Positions 8,456 through 17,036 of a stretch of 64,000 bases of DNA are shown in pieces (position 1 is the stretch's first letter; every line of letters begins with the position of its first letter). A program made the position numbers and the translations under genes. The stretch is from RHKX01 sp963823565 (lineage in GTDB: Bacteria > Actinomycetota > Thermoleophilia > Solirubrobacterales > 70-9): NCBI GenBank assembly GCA_963823565.1, contig CAWGLR010000001.1, positions 868,001 through 932,000 of the forward strand, written 5' to 3'. The notes under the pieces were generated by a model. It saw nothing but the letters and a program-made list of their open reading frames with translations, was not told where the DNA came from and did not search any database.

Positions 8456-10630
8456 CTAGACGGGCGTCGGGATGGTCGTCGGCTCGGCGGCGCGGGTGGC
8501 GGCGCGGTCGATCAGCTGCTGCTGGACGTCGACGCGCTCCTCCCCCTCGGCCGGCCGGCGCCGCTCCCAGGTGTGATCCGGGCGCAACTCCCAGGCGCCG
8601 GCGTTGTCGGCGAGGCTGCGCTCGAGGATGTCCAGCATCTCCGACTTCACCGTCTCGTCCTCGATCGGGATCACGAGCTCGATCCGGTTGTAGAGGTTGC
8701 GCGGCATCAGGTCGGCGGAGCCGGTGAAGATCCGCTGCTCGTCCCCACGCTCGAAGCAGTAGATCCGCGAGTGCTCGAGGAAGCGGCCGAGGACCGAGAC
8801 GACCTCGATGTTGTCCGAGATGCCCTCGATGCCCGGGACCAGCGCGCAGATCCCGCGGACGTTGAGCTTCACCTCGACGCCGGCCTGGGAGGCCTCGTAG
8901 AGCTTGCGGATCATCCGCGGGTCGAGCAGCGAGTTCATCTTCATCCGGATCCGCGACGGGCTCTCCGGCGAGTGGGCGGCGATCGTCGCGTCGAACTGCT
9001 CGATCAGCCCCTCCGCGAGATTGTGTGGGGCGATCAGCGCCTTGCGGTAGCGCCCCGGGCGCGCATAGCCCGTCAGGTAGTTGAACATCCCGGCGATATC
9101 GGCGCAGATGTCGGGGTCGGTGGTGAGGATCCCGAGGTCGGTGTAGAGCCGCGCGGTCTTCGGGTTGTAGTTGCCGGTGCCGACGTGGGCGTAATGACGG
9201 ACGCCGTCGCCCTCCCGCCGCGCGACGAGCGCGCACTTGGCGTGGGTCTTCATCGCCGGGATGCCGTAGACGACGTGGACGCCGGCCTGCTCGAGCTTCT
9301 TCGCCCAGGCGATGTTCGCCTGCTCGTCGAACCGCGCCTTCAGCTCCACCATGCATACCGCCTGCTTGCCGCGCTCGGAGGCCGTGATCAGGGCGGGCAC
9401 GAGCGGTGAGTCGGCGCTGGTCCGGTAGACGGTCTGCTTGATCGCCAGGACGTCGGGGTCGTTGACGGCCTGCTTGACGAACTCCTCCACGGACGTGACG
9501 AACGAGTCGTAGGGGTGGTGGACGAGGATGTCGCCCTCGCGGATCGCCTCGAACAGGTCGGCGCCCTCGACCTCGGTCCCCTGCAACGCGCTCTGGGTCA
9601 CCCCGGAGAAGGGCTTGAAGCGGAGGTCGGAGTGGCCGGTGACCCCGGCGATGTCGAAGAGGTCGTCCATGCCGATCAGCTCGCGGACCTCGTAGACCTG
9701 GTCGGCGCCGATCCCGAGCAGCGAGATCAGCCGCTCGTGGAGCCTGTCGTCGAGTTCGCCGGCGATCTCGAGCCGGATCACCTCGCCGAAGCGGCGGCGG
9801 CGGAGCTCGTCCTCGACCGCCTTGCGGAGGTCGTCGGCCTCGTCGGAGACGTCGTAGTCGGTGTCGCGGGTGACCCTGAACAGAGCGTGACCGACGATCT
9901 CCATCCCCGGGAAGAGCTTTTCGAGGTTGTGCGAGATCACGTCCTCGAGGGCGACGAAGGTGTTGCCGTCGCCGATCGGCAGGAACCGCTTGAGCAGCTC
10001 CTTCGGGACCTTGACGCGGGCGAGCACCTCGACGTCCTGCTCGGGGTCGCGGAGGATCACGAGCAGGCTCAGCGAGAGGTTCGAGATGTAGGGGAAGGGG
10101 CGGCCGACGCCGAACACGAGCGGGGTCAGCGCCGGAAAGATCCGGCTCGAGAAAAGCTCGTCGAGCTCCTCGCGCTCCTCGCGGTTCGCGTCCTCGTAGG
10201 AGACCCGGCGAATGCCGTGCTCGGCGAGGGCCGGGCAGAGCTCCTCGGCGTAGCAGCGCTCGAGCCGGCGACGCTGGCGGATCGTCATCTCGCGAACCGC
10301 GTCGAGCTGCTCGCGCGGGGTCATCCCGTCCGCGCCGCCGGCCGGAAGCGAGGCGGCGAGCTGGTCGTGCAGGTCGGCGACCCGGACCATGAAGAACTCG
10401 TCCAGGTTGTCCTCGTAGATCGCGCAGAACTTGAGCCGCTCGAGCAGCGGCACCGAGGAGTCCTCGGCGAGCTGAAGCACGCGATCGTTGAACTCCATCC
10501 AGGAGACCTCGCGGTTGATGTACAGGCGCGGGTCCTCGAGCGTCGGGTCGACCGGGCCGAGGGGCGGCGTCCGCTCCGCAGCGCCCTCCTCCTCCGGCGC
10601 GTCGAGCCTGGTTTCGGTGCCTACTTCCAT
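8456..10630 (-). CDS. ppk1: Polyphosphate kinase 1
   Basis: A 724-residue PPK1 that reversibly polymerises the gamma-phosphate of ATP into inorganic polyphosphate. The N domain begins YINREVSWMEFNDRVLQLA, diagnostic of PPK1. The phosphorylated active-site histidine lies in HYAHVGTGNYNPKTARLYTD. The second conserved histidine is in FLEHSRIYCFERGDEQ, followed by FTGSADLMPRNLYNRIE. The ATG at 10630 was chosen because homology starts just after it and GGAG lies upstream. It follows the PHP-GT4 gene on the same strand with a 125-base gap, and is the last gene of the ppx-CHAD-GT-ppk1 series. No 11-bp PHO array was recognised in its own leader. Confidence 0.96.
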   Translation of the reverse strand: MEVGTETRLDAPEEEGAAERTPPLGPVDPTLEDPRLYINREVSWMEFNDRVLQLAEDSSVPLLERLKFCAIYEDNLDEFFMVRVADLHDQLAASLPAGGADGMTPREQLDAVREMTIRQRRRLERCYAEELCPALAEHGIRRVSYEDANREEREELDELFSSRIFPALTPLVFGVGRPFPYISNLSLSLLVILRDPEQDVEVLARVKVPKELLKRFLPIGDGNTFVALEDVISHNLEKLFPGMEIVGHALFRVTRDTDYDVSDEADDLRKAVEDELRRRRFGEVIRLEIAGELDDRLHERLISLLGIGADQVYEVRELIGMDDLFDIAGVTGHSDLRFKPFSGVTQSALQGTEVEGADLFEAIREGDILVHHPYDSFVTSVEEFVKQAVNDPDVLAIKQTVYRTSADSPLVPALITASERGKQAVCMVELKARFDEQANIAWAKKLEQAGVHVVYGIPAMKTHAKCALVARREGDGVRHYAHVGTGNYNPKTARLYTDLGILTTDPDICADIAGMFNYLTGYARPGRYRKALIAPHNLAEGLIEQFDATIAAHSPESPSRIRMKMNSLLDPRMIRKLYEASQAGVEVKLNVRGICALVPGIEGISDNIEVVSVLGRFLEHSRIYCFERGDEQRIFTGSADLMPRNLYNRIELVIPIEDETVKSEMLDILERSLADNAGAWELRPDHTWERRRPAEGEERVDVQQQLIDRAATRAAEPTTIPTPV

Positions 10631-10755
10631 CTGCTCCGGGAGAGACTGTAGAGCGCCCCCGCGCCCGTTCAAAGCGTGCAAACTACGCAGCCAACCTTCT
10701 GCCCAGGCGATGATCGAGGCTGCGGGGCCTCGGCTCGTTGCCAACCTGTGAACGC

Positions 10756-13050
10756 TCAGGCGACAGCCGGGGTCCGCCCCGCCGGAGCGGGACCGAGCGC
10801 GTTCGCCGGAGCCGGCAGCGCGAGCCCGTACCCCTCGGCGAGCTGGGCGAGCGCCGCCTCCCACGTGCGCTCGGCGGCGGCGGCGAGGCCACCGAGGACC
10901 AGGCGCTCCCGCAGCGCCGGGCTCTCGACGACCGCAAGGAGCTTCGCCGCCATCTCCTCGGCGCTCGGCTCGCAGAGGAGCCCGCTGCGCCACTCGTCGA
11001 TCAGGTCGGCGGGCCCGCCGGCGCGGACCGCGACGACCGGGACGCCGCTGGCCTGCGCCTCGACGACGACCTGACCGTACGTGTCAGTCGTGGACGGGAA
11101 CAGGAAGGCGTCGGCGTCGGCGTAGGCCTGCGCGAGATCGTCGCCCCGCAGCCAGCCGCGGAACACGGCGGCGTCGCCGAGCCGCTCGCGCAGCCGGCCC
11201 TCCTCGGGCCCGCCGCCCGCGAGGACGAGCCGCAGGCGGGGTTCGCGGGCGCGCGCGACGAGGAAGGCATCGGCGAGCAGGTCCATCCCTTTCTCGCGCG
11301 TCTGCCTGCCCGCGTAGAGGACGCTGATCCGACCGTCGGCGGGGTCCCGCCGACGTCGGTCGGGTGAGAACCGCGAGATGTCGACTCCGCGCACCCAGCG
11401 GGCGACGCGGGCGGCCGGGACGCCGAGATCGGCGAGTGAGCCGTCGGCCGCCGAGCTCGGGGAGAGCACCATCCCGCACTCGCGGTAGAAGAGGGCGAGG
11501 GCGAGGCCGGCGACGCTGGCGAGCGAGTCGCTGCCGCTGCGCACCCGGGCGTAGGAGACGAACTCCGTGTGGTGGCTGGCGAGCAGGGGGAGCCCGGCAA
11601 TCCGCGCGGTCAGCGCCGCGGCGATCCCCGCCGGGCCCGGGGTCGCGACGTGGATCAGGTCGAACCGCCCCTCCGCGATCATCTCGAGGAAGGCGGGCAG
11701 CGAGGGGACGCCGAGCCGGAGTCCCTCCTCGAACGGCACCGCGAGCTCGGCGGCGGCGGGCAGCCGGAGGTCGACGCCGCGGTCGGTGCCGATGACCTCG
11801 ACCTCGAAGCCGGGGACACCGAGCTCGCGGATCCGCTCGATCGTGTGGCTGACGCCGTGCGGCGCGTCGACCCCGTCGACGACCAGCGCGACCCGCCGCG
11901 GCTCGCCCACCCGGGCGTTGATGCGGCGGCGCTCGTTGGCGAGGAACGTTGCCGAGGGCAGGTAGGGCACGACCGGCATGCACGCGCCGAACAGCTCGGT
12001 GAGCACGGCGCTTGAGGGATCGGAGCTGGCGAGCTCCGCGTTCGCCAGCTCCGTCACCGCCCGCAGCCTGCCGTCGTGAGTCGTGCGGGCGCGGCGGAAG
12101 AGGTCGCGGTGGCTGAAGTCGTCTGCCTGCATCAGCTCGATCAGCTCCCGGCCCGCCGGCAGGCCGACCGAGTCCAGCCAGGCGTTGAGCAGGGCGGCCG
12201 CGTCCTCGGCGGTGAAGTCGCTCGTCTCGGCTCCCTCCCGCTCGGCGCCCTGGCCGACGATCCGCTGGATCAGTCGCAGCACGGCGTCGGGAGCCGGGGC
12301 GCCGGCGTCGGGCTGCGCGAGCAGGCTCCGCGTGGCGAGGGCGATCGCGGCGTGCGCCCACTTCGCCGCGCTGCCCTGGGCGCCCGCCGCCTCGGCGCGG
12401 CCGGAGCGGATCATCGCGAGGAACTCGGCCGGGCTCGCGGCCCGCGGCGTCTCCGTGAAGGTGCGGCCGATGTCGACGCCGGCATGGTCGTCCGAGCCGC
12501 CGATCCCGGTGCCTCCCCGGGTGTCCACGTAGATCGCCGCCGGCTGGTTCAGCTCATGCGCCCGGGAGCCGTTGCGGACCTCCCAGACGCCGAACAGCTC
12601 TGCCAGCCGCCGCCGGTGCCGCTGCTCGAGCGGCGCCGCGACGGCGTAGAAGGGATGGGCGAGCGCGCATGCGATCTCGTTGTCGTGCAGGTACTCGGCG
12701 CACTCCTCGAGGTCCGACGAGTGCTCCTGGAGCCACTCGTGGTCCTCGGGAGTCAACCCGAAGCAGAGCACGTGCACGGCCTGCGGCTCGCCGCGGAAGG
12801 AGACCGTCAGCTCCTCCGAGACGAAGACGTCGGGGCGGTCGGCGATCTCCATGACCCCGTCGATCGTGTCGTGATCGGTGATCGTCACGAAGTCCATGCC
12901 GCGACGCTTCGCCAGCTCGTAGACCTCCTCCGGCGGCGTCGCGCACTCCGGCAGCCCGGCACTGCGCTGGATCCCGAGTCGCGACAGCTGCGAGGCGGTC
13001 GAGTGGCAGTGCATGTCGGCGCGGCTCGTGGCGCCTTCGGCGGGGGTCAT
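10756..13050 (-). CDS. PHP phosphoesterase - GT4 glycosyltransferase fusion
   Basis: A 764-residue two-domain protein. Residues 1 to about 225 form a PHP domain with an intact metal site: H14-C-H16, D59-H60-D61, then His in HVLCFGL and ALAHPF, and the final GGSDDHAG. A helical linker follows (about 226-385). The C-terminal part is a GT-B fold GT4 transferase, with YRECGMVLSPSS, RGVDISRFSP, LYAGRQTREKGMDLL and STTDTYGQVVVEAQASGVP (D-x7-E in place of E-x7-E). The last block resembles MgtA-type mannosyltransferases of glycolipid synthesis. PHP domains are usually phosphoesterases. A PHO-box array (13113-13150) lies 63 bases upstream. The ATG at 13050 has GGGAGC before it. The substrate is not known. 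Confidence 0.88.
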   Translation of the reverse strand: MTPAEGATSRADMHCHSTASQLSRLGIQRSAGLPECATPPEEVYELAKRRGMDFVTITDHDTIDGVMEIADRPDVFVSEELTVSFRGEPQAVHVLCFGLTPEDHEWLQEHSSDLEECAEYLHDNEIACALAHPFYAVAAPLEQRHRRRLAELFGVWEVRNGSRAHELNQPAAIYVDTRGGTGIGGSDDHAGVDIGRTFTETPRAASPAEFLAMIRSGRAEAAGAQGSAAKWAHAAIALATRSLLAQPDAGAPAPDAVLRLIQRIVGQGAEREGAETSDFTAEDAAALLNAWLDSVGLPAGRELIELMQADDFSHRDLFRRARTTHDGRLRAVTELANAELASSDPSSAVLTELFGACMPVVPYLPSATFLANERRRINARVGEPRRVALVVDGVDAPHGVSHTIERIRELGVPGFEVEVIGTDRGVDLRLPAAAELAVPFEEGLRLGVPSLPAFLEMIAEGRFDLIHVATPGPAGIAAALTARIAGLPLLASHHTEFVSYARVRSGSDSLASVAGLALALFYRECGMVLSPSSAADGSLADLGVPAARVARWVRGVDISRFSPDRRRRDPADGRISVLYAGRQTREKGMDLLADAFLVARAREPRLRLVLAGGGPEEGRLRERLGDAAVFRGWLRGDDLAQAYADADAFLFPSTTDTYGQVVVEAQASGVPVVAVRAGGPADLIDEWRSGLLCEPSAEEMAAKLLAVVESPALRERLVLGGLAAAAERTWEAALAQLAEGYGLALPAPANALGPAPAGRTPAVA

Positions 13051-13106
13051 CGATGCTCCCTCTGTTGAACCATTCGTTCGAGTGGAGCATCGGGCCTCGG
13101 CGGGCC

Positions 13107-13150
13107 GCGGAGGTGAACCCCCTGCAAACGCGCGGTGAAAGGGTGGTGAA
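13107..13150 (-). promoter_or_regulatory. PHO-box-like array upstream of PHP-GT4 gene
   Basis: Read on the minus strand, units start TTCAC, TTCAC, TTTGC, TTCAC at exact 11-bp steps (their plus-strand complements begin at 13146, 13135, 13124 and 13113). Actinobacterial PhoP binds direct repeats of 11-nt units of GTTCACC type, so this is a strong four-unit candidate oriented with the gene. The region also contains the repeat element at 13178-13223. Confidence 0.65.
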
Positions 13151-13177
13151 CGCGCGCGTAGCGGCGAGCTCAGCGAG

Positions 13178-13223
13178 CGCTGGGGTCGCTCGCGCCAACA
13201 TGTTGGCGGCAAAGACCCCAGCG
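13178..13223. repeat. Palindromic repeat, family 1 copy A
   Basis: Perfect 10-bp arms CGCTGGGGTC (13178-13187) and GACCCCAGCG (13214-13223) enclose 26 bases, in which CGCCAACATGTTGGCG (13193-13208) is a perfect palindrome. Two related elements with the same 26-base spacer occur at 26726-26763 and 56206-56249. It lies 17 bases beyond the stop of the CHAD C-half gene, so it may terminate that transcript. Confidence 0.65.
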
Positions 13224-13239
13224 GGAGTCGATGACCGCC

Positions 13240-13935
13240 CTACCCCGACTCCCGCTCGGCCTCGGCCAGCTCCGCCGCCGCCGCCGCCGCGCGCTCCTCG
13301 GCCTTCCGGCGGAGCTGTTCGGCCTCCTCCAGCGCCCGGCGGGCGCGGTCGGCGCGCTCGGCGATCCGCCGCTGCTCCTCGGCCCGCTCGAGCTCGCGGT
13401 CAGCCGCCCGGTCGAGCGCCTTCCAGACGCCCTTCTCCTCAGTCTCGCGCCAGAGGGCGACGAACCGCTCGAAGAGCAGGTCGCGGCGGGCGTTGAGGTA
13501 GACCTCGAGCACCTCGAACCCGCGGTAGGTGGTGCGGTGCGGGGCGCGGGAGGCGAGCTTCGGATCGAGATCCTCGGCGCTGCCGGCCCGGGCGCGAACG
13601 GTTGCCGCGTCCTCGTCCCGCAGCTCCGCCCGGTGCTCGGCGAGCCGCGGCAGCATCACGTCGGCGTCGTGCACCTCGCCGAGCAGGTCCTGGATGTCCT
13701 TGGCGCGCTTGCGGGCGGCGGCGCCGGCGCGGCCGAAGCAGAAGCCGGTCGCCTCGAGGACGTAGCGCAGGCGCTTGGCGGCGATCCGCATGTCGTGCTG
13801 GACGACGTCCTCGCCGGGGTCGAGCGCCTTCGGAGTGAACGACCGCAGCTCGGCCAGCCGCACCTTGACCATGCGCGCGGCGTTCTCGCCCAGCATCGTG
13901 CCCGGGTCCAGTCCCTTGACCTTGCGGGCCTTCAC
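13240..13935 (-). CDS. CHAD domain protein, C-terminal half
   Basis: A 231-residue protein with the second half of a CHAD domain: VVQHDMRIAAKRLRYVLEAT and AKDIQDLLGEVHDADVMLPR carry the basic residues that line the polyphosphate-binding channel. The last 60 or so residues form a charged coiled coil rich in E, R and A. CHAD domains bind inorganic polyphosphate. The GTG start overlaps the stop of the N-half gene (GTGA, 13935-13932), so the halves are made from one mRNA by coupled translation. A 231-residue C half plus a 175-residue N half exceeds a normal single CHAD protein mainly through the tails. A frameshift of one ancestral gene is an alternative. Confidence 0.85.
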   Translation of the reverse strand: MKARKVKGLDPGTMLGENAARMVKVRLAELRSFTPKALDPGEDVVQHDMRIAAKRLRYVLEATGFCFGRAGAAARKRAKDIQDLLGEVHDADVMLPRLAEHRAELRDEDAATVRARAGSAEDLDPKLASRAPHRTTYRGFEVLEVYLNARRDLLFERFVALWRETEEKGVWKALDRAADRELERAEEQRRIAERADRARRALEEAEQLRRKAEERAAAAAAELAEAERESG

Positions 13936-14459
13936 GCCTCCGCCTCCTGCTCCTCGGCTTCCTCCGCGCCGGCCTCCGCGGCCTCCTCGCGCGCGGCGGC
14001 AGCGAGGGAGAACACCGACGCCTCGAGCGCCTCGAGCCGGCCCGGCTCGACGAACGGCATCAGCTCCTCGTTCGCCTGCAGCTGCTCGGCGCGGAAGCGA
14101 TCGGCCAGCGAGCGGATGCCGGGGCGATCCGGGGCCGGCATCGCCGCGGCGAACGACTCGAGCGCGTCGACCGCGACGTCGCGGTCGCGGCGCTCGCCGA
14201 GCGCGTCGGCGAGGGCCTTGATCTCGTTCAGCGTCCGCCGCCCCTCCGCCTTCGGGAAGCACGGGCGGAAGATCTCGATCGCGGCCCGCAGGCGGCGCGT
14301 CGCGACGCGCATCGAGTGGACGCGCTCGATGTCGGACGTGTCGAGGACGTTCTCGGAGTGGTCGATCAGCTCCTGGCAACGGACCTCGAGAACGCGCGCC
14401 GCCACCTCGCCGTAGGGGAGGTCGGTCGACAGCCCCGGGATCTCACGCGCCTTCGCCAC
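13932..14459 (-). CDS. CHAD domain protein, N-terminal half
   Basis: A 175-residue protein containing the first half of a CHAD domain: IERVHSMRVATRRLRAAIEI (about residues 44-63) is the hallmark basic helix, followed by LADALGERRDRDVAVDALES. It ends in an acidic tail (EEAEEQEAEA) and stops exactly where the C-half gene begins. With ppx 28 bases upstream on the same strand and ppk1 downstream, it belongs to a polyphosphate gene set. It probably binds polyphosphate together with the C-half protein, possibly as a granule-associated or regulatory factor. Confidence 0.85.
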   Translation of the reverse strand: MAKAREIPGLSTDLPYGEVAARVLEVRCQELIDHSENVLDTSDIERVHSMRVATRRLRAAIEIFRPCFPKAEGRRTLNEIKALADALGERRDRDVAVDALESFAAAMPAPDRPGIRSLADRFRAEQLQANEELMPFVEPGRLEALEASVFSLAAAAREEAAEAGAEEAEEQEAEA

Positions 14460-14487
14460 GGCCAGCGAGGATATGCCGCGGCGAGCC

Positions 14488-15405
14488 TCAGGCGGCCGCG
14501 GACTGGCCCTGCGGGTCGGTCAGCAGCTCGAGGATGACGCCCTCGCGCAGGCCACCCTTGCCGATCTGGAGCGGCTGGCCGAGGAGCTGGGAGAACTGCT
14601 CGAGCAACAGCACGCCCGACGGGAGCACCTCGACGCGCCGGGTGTCGAGCTCGTACCGCTTGGCCACCTCGGCCGCCGGGTCGCTCGTCAGCACGCGGAT
14701 CCCCCGCTCCAGCGTCTCGTACTCGAGGACCGAGCCGACGAGGCGGCGCAGCGACGTCGCGCTGCCGCCGACCGCCACCGCCTGTTCCGGGCGGTCGATC
14801 TCGACGCCGGCGAAGCGGTCGCCGATCTCGTCGCGGAGCCTGCGGATCTCGGCCGGGCCCGGCGGGTCGCCGCTGAGGAACTCCTCGGCGAGCGCGCCCG
14901 AGCCGACCTTGAACGAGTGCACCTCGCGCACGCCGCCCTCGAGCGTCCCGAGGATCACCTCGGAGGAGCCGCCGCCGACGTCGACGACCGCGATCTCACC
15001 CTCGACCGGGTGCCCGAGCGCCTTCGTCGCGCCGATGAAGGCCAGCCTGCCCTCCTCCTCGTCGCTGAGGACGTCGACGGGGAACCCGGCCGCCTCGGCG
15101 ATCGCCTCGGCGACCTCGTCGCGGTTCGGCGCCTCGCGCACCGCCGCGGTCGCGACGATCCGGATCGCCTCGGCGCCGAGCTCCTGCGAGAGCCGGACCT
15201 GGGTCGCGACGACGTCGCCGACCTCGGCGACCTTGTCCTTCGTGATCGCGCCGTCCTTCTTGCGCAGGCCCTTGTTGATGCGCGTGTAGGCGCGCTGCTC
15301 CATCACCTTGCGCAGCTGCCCGTCCTCGGGCTCGGCGACGAGCACGCGCGTCGTGTTCGAGCCGATGTCGATCGCCGCGCAGAGCATGTGCCGAAGGCCG
15401 ATCAT
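14488..15405 (-). CDS. ppx: Exopolyphosphatase / guanosine pentaphosphatase family (Ppx/GppA)
   Basis: A 305-residue protein of the ASKHA phosphatase fold. AAIDIGSNTTRVLVAE is the N-terminal phosphate-1 loop, and VVDVGGGSSEVILG is the second glycine-rich loop. IVATAAVREAPNRDE is a conserved Ppx/GppA block. Actinobacterial single-domain Ppx proteins of 300-320 residues hydrolyse polyphosphate ends; some act on (p)ppGpp. ATG 15405 is used, but ATG 15387, just before the conserved strand, and ATG 15471 are possible. It heads the ppx-CHAD-CHAD operon and is divergent from the TIM-barrel gene across a PHO-box array. Confidence 0.9.
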   Translation of the reverse strand: MIGLRHMLCAAIDIGSNTTRVLVAEPEDGQLRKVMEQRAYTRINKGLRKKDGAITKDKVAEVGDVVATQVRLSQELGAEAIRIVATAAVREAPNRDEVAEAIAEAAGFPVDVLSDEEEGRLAFIGATKALGHPVEGEIAVVDVGGGSSEVILGTLEGGVREVHSFKVGSGALAEEFLSGDPPGPAEIRRLRDEIGDRFAGVEIDRPEQAVAVGGSATSLRRLVGSVLEYETLERGIRVLTSDPAAEVAKRYELDTRRVEVLPSGVLLLEQFSQLLGQPLQIGKGGLREGVILELLTDPQGQSAAA

Positions 15406-15543
15406 CCCAGAGGCGCGGGCGGCCGACGGGCGCGGCGCCGGAGTGCGCGTCGAGCGAAGCGCTACTGCCATCGGGCGATCATCGCGCCGTCCGCGGCGGA
15501 AGTGGTTGGCGATATGTGAACGCGCGAAGGCGGTTTGGGCGAC

Positions 15544-15581
15544 TTTCCAGGACTTTCACCCGGCGTTCACGCCGCCTTCAC
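15544..15581 (+). promoter_or_regulatory. PHO-box-like array between ppx and TIM-barrel gene
   Basis: TTCAC begins at 15555, 15566 and 15577, at exact 11-bp spacing, with a weaker TTTCC unit at 15544. The repeats point toward the TIM-barrel gene and end 22 bases before its ATG. They could also serve the divergent ppx operon. The pattern matches the 11-nt direct repeats bound by PhoP in other actinobacteria. Confidence 0.65.
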
Positions 15582-15603
15582 TCCCCGCCCGCGACACCCG
15601 GCG

Positions 15604-16497
15604 ATGCTCGGCGCGATGGCAGCTCACGCCGCGCTCCGGTCCCGCCTCGGGCCCGCCCTCCCACCCGAGTGGTGGCCCGCACCGCCGGCGCTGAAGGAGA
15701 TGGAGGCATCCGGCTTCGCCTGGGTTCAGCTCCACTGCCCGCCGACGTCGGTGCTGGCGAACCCGCGCAGCTGCATCGCCCACGCCCGCGCCGCCGGGGA
15801 CGCCCTGGCCGAGACCGGGCTGCGCGCCGTCGTGCACGGCCCGGCCGGGTCCTGGGCGGGCGAGCCGGCCGCCGACCGCGCGCTCGAGGGAGCGATCTCC
15901 TACGCGTCGGAGTGCGGCGCCGAGGCCCTCGTCCTCCACGCCCGCGACTTCGGCGACGGCCGCGGCGCGGAGGACCGGGCGCTGGCGGAGACGCGCTCGC
16001 TCGCCGCGCTGGCGGCGCTCGCCGAGCGGCTGGGAATCGCCCTCGCGCTGGAGAACCTCGCACCGACCTACCCCGGGCCCGAGCCGATCGCCGCCAACCC
16101 GCTGGCGATCCGCTCGCTCGTCCGCCGCATCGGCTCCCCCGCCCTCGGGATCTGCCTTGACGTCGGCCACGCGAACGTGATCGCCGGCCTGCGCCGGACG
16201 TCCCTGAGCCGGATGATCGAGCCGGTCCTCGACCTGACGATCCTCTTCCACCTGCACGACAACCTCGGTGCCCGCTGGCAGCCGGACCACCGTCCCGAGA
16301 TCGAGCCGCTGCGCTTCGACCTGCACCTCGCCCCGGGGCGGGGCACCCTCCCCTTCGAGGAGATCGCTCCCTCCCTGCGCAGTCATCACGCACCGATCCT
16401 GCTCGAGGTGCATCCGCCCCGCTCCGCGCCCGCCGAGCTCCTCGACGAGGCGCTGCTCGCGCTCGGCGCGGCCGGCGAGCGGGCACCGGCGCTCTGA
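15604..16497 (+). CDS. TIM-barrel protein, sugar isomerase / endonuclease IV family
   Basis: A 297-residue member of the xylose isomerase-like (AP endonuclease 2) TIM-barrel family. Candidate metal ligands sit at strand ends in VVHGPA, LVLHARD, ALALENLAPTYPG, ICLDVGHANV, LFHLHDNLG and PILLEVHP. Members isomerise or epimerise sugars or sugar phosphates, or cleave abasic DNA; the typical endonuclease IV His set is not complete, so a sugar-related reaction is more likely. The gene starts 22 bases after a PHO-box array, suggesting induction by phosphate starvation. ATG 15604 is chosen; ATG 15616 is equally possible. Confidence 0.75.
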   Translation: MLGAMAAHAALRSRLGPALPPEWWPAPPALKEMEASGFAWVQLHCPPTSVLANPRSCIAHARAAGDALAETGLRAVVHGPAGSWAGEPAADRALEGAISYASECGAEALVLHARDFGDGRGAEDRALAETRSLAALAALAERLGIALALENLAPTYPGPEPIAANPLAIRSLVRRIGSPALGICLDVGHANVIAGLRRTSLSRMIEPVLDLTILFHLHDNLGARWQPDHRPEIEPLRFDLHLAPGRGTLPFEEIAPSLRSHHAPILLEVHPPRSAPAELLDEALLALGAAGERAPAL

Positions 16498-16531
16498 CGA
16501 TTCCGGCGCCGCGTTGGGGTAGGGTCGTCCC

Positions 16532-16951
16532 ATGGCCTCCGACGACGACCAGCTGTTCGGCCCCGAGCACGTCCGCGTCTACCGCGAGACGGACGGCGAG
16601 CGCGGCTACCACTGGTGCGGCACGACGATCCTGCTGCTGACGACGACCGGTCGCAGGTCGGGCGAGGAGCGGACGACGCCGCTGATCCACCGGACCGACG
16701 GCGACCGCTGGGTGGTCGTCGCCTCCAAGGGCGGCACTCCGGAGCACCCCGACTGGTTCCAGAACCTCGAGCAGGACCCGGAGGCGGAGATCCAGGTCAA
16801 GGCGGAGCGGATCCCGGTCCGTGCCACGGTCGCCGAGGGCGACGAGCGCGAGCGTCTCTGGAAGCTGATGACCGAGGTCTGGCCCGACTACGACGAGTAC
16901 CAGGCGAAGACCGACCGGACGATCCCGGTCGTGCTGCTCGAGCGCCGCTAA
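16532..16951 (+). CDS. DDN-like deazaflavin (F420)-dependent reductase family protein
   Basis: A 139-residue split beta-barrel protein. TTILLLTTTGRRSGEERTTPL and WVVVASKGGTPEHPDWFQNL are the core motifs of the F420H2-dependent nitroreductase/quinone reductase (DDN, DUF385) family. Members use reduced F420 to reduce quinones or xenobiotics. The ATG has GGG-rich sequence before it and lies 34 bases after the TIM-barrel gene, so both may share a transcript. The LLM oxidoreductase at 30314 is another F420-type family in this window. Confidence 0.88.
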   Translation: MASDDDQLFGPEHVRVYRETDGERGYHWCGTTILLLTTTGRRSGEERTTPLIHRTDGDRWVVVASKGGTPEHPDWFQNLEQDPEAEIQVKAERIPVRATVAEGDERERLWKLMTEVWPDYDEYQAKTDRTIPVVLLERR

Positions 16952-17036
16952 GACGATCGTCCACGAACCGGTCAACACCAAGACCGGGAAGGTCGAGGAC
17001 TTCTCCTAGCGGACCCGCCCGGCCGGCGCTCCGGCG

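Noticed and set aside
10631..10755. PHO box before ppk1
   Set aside because: GTTCA and GTGAA occur in the gap, but no run of 11-bp-spaced units could be made out.
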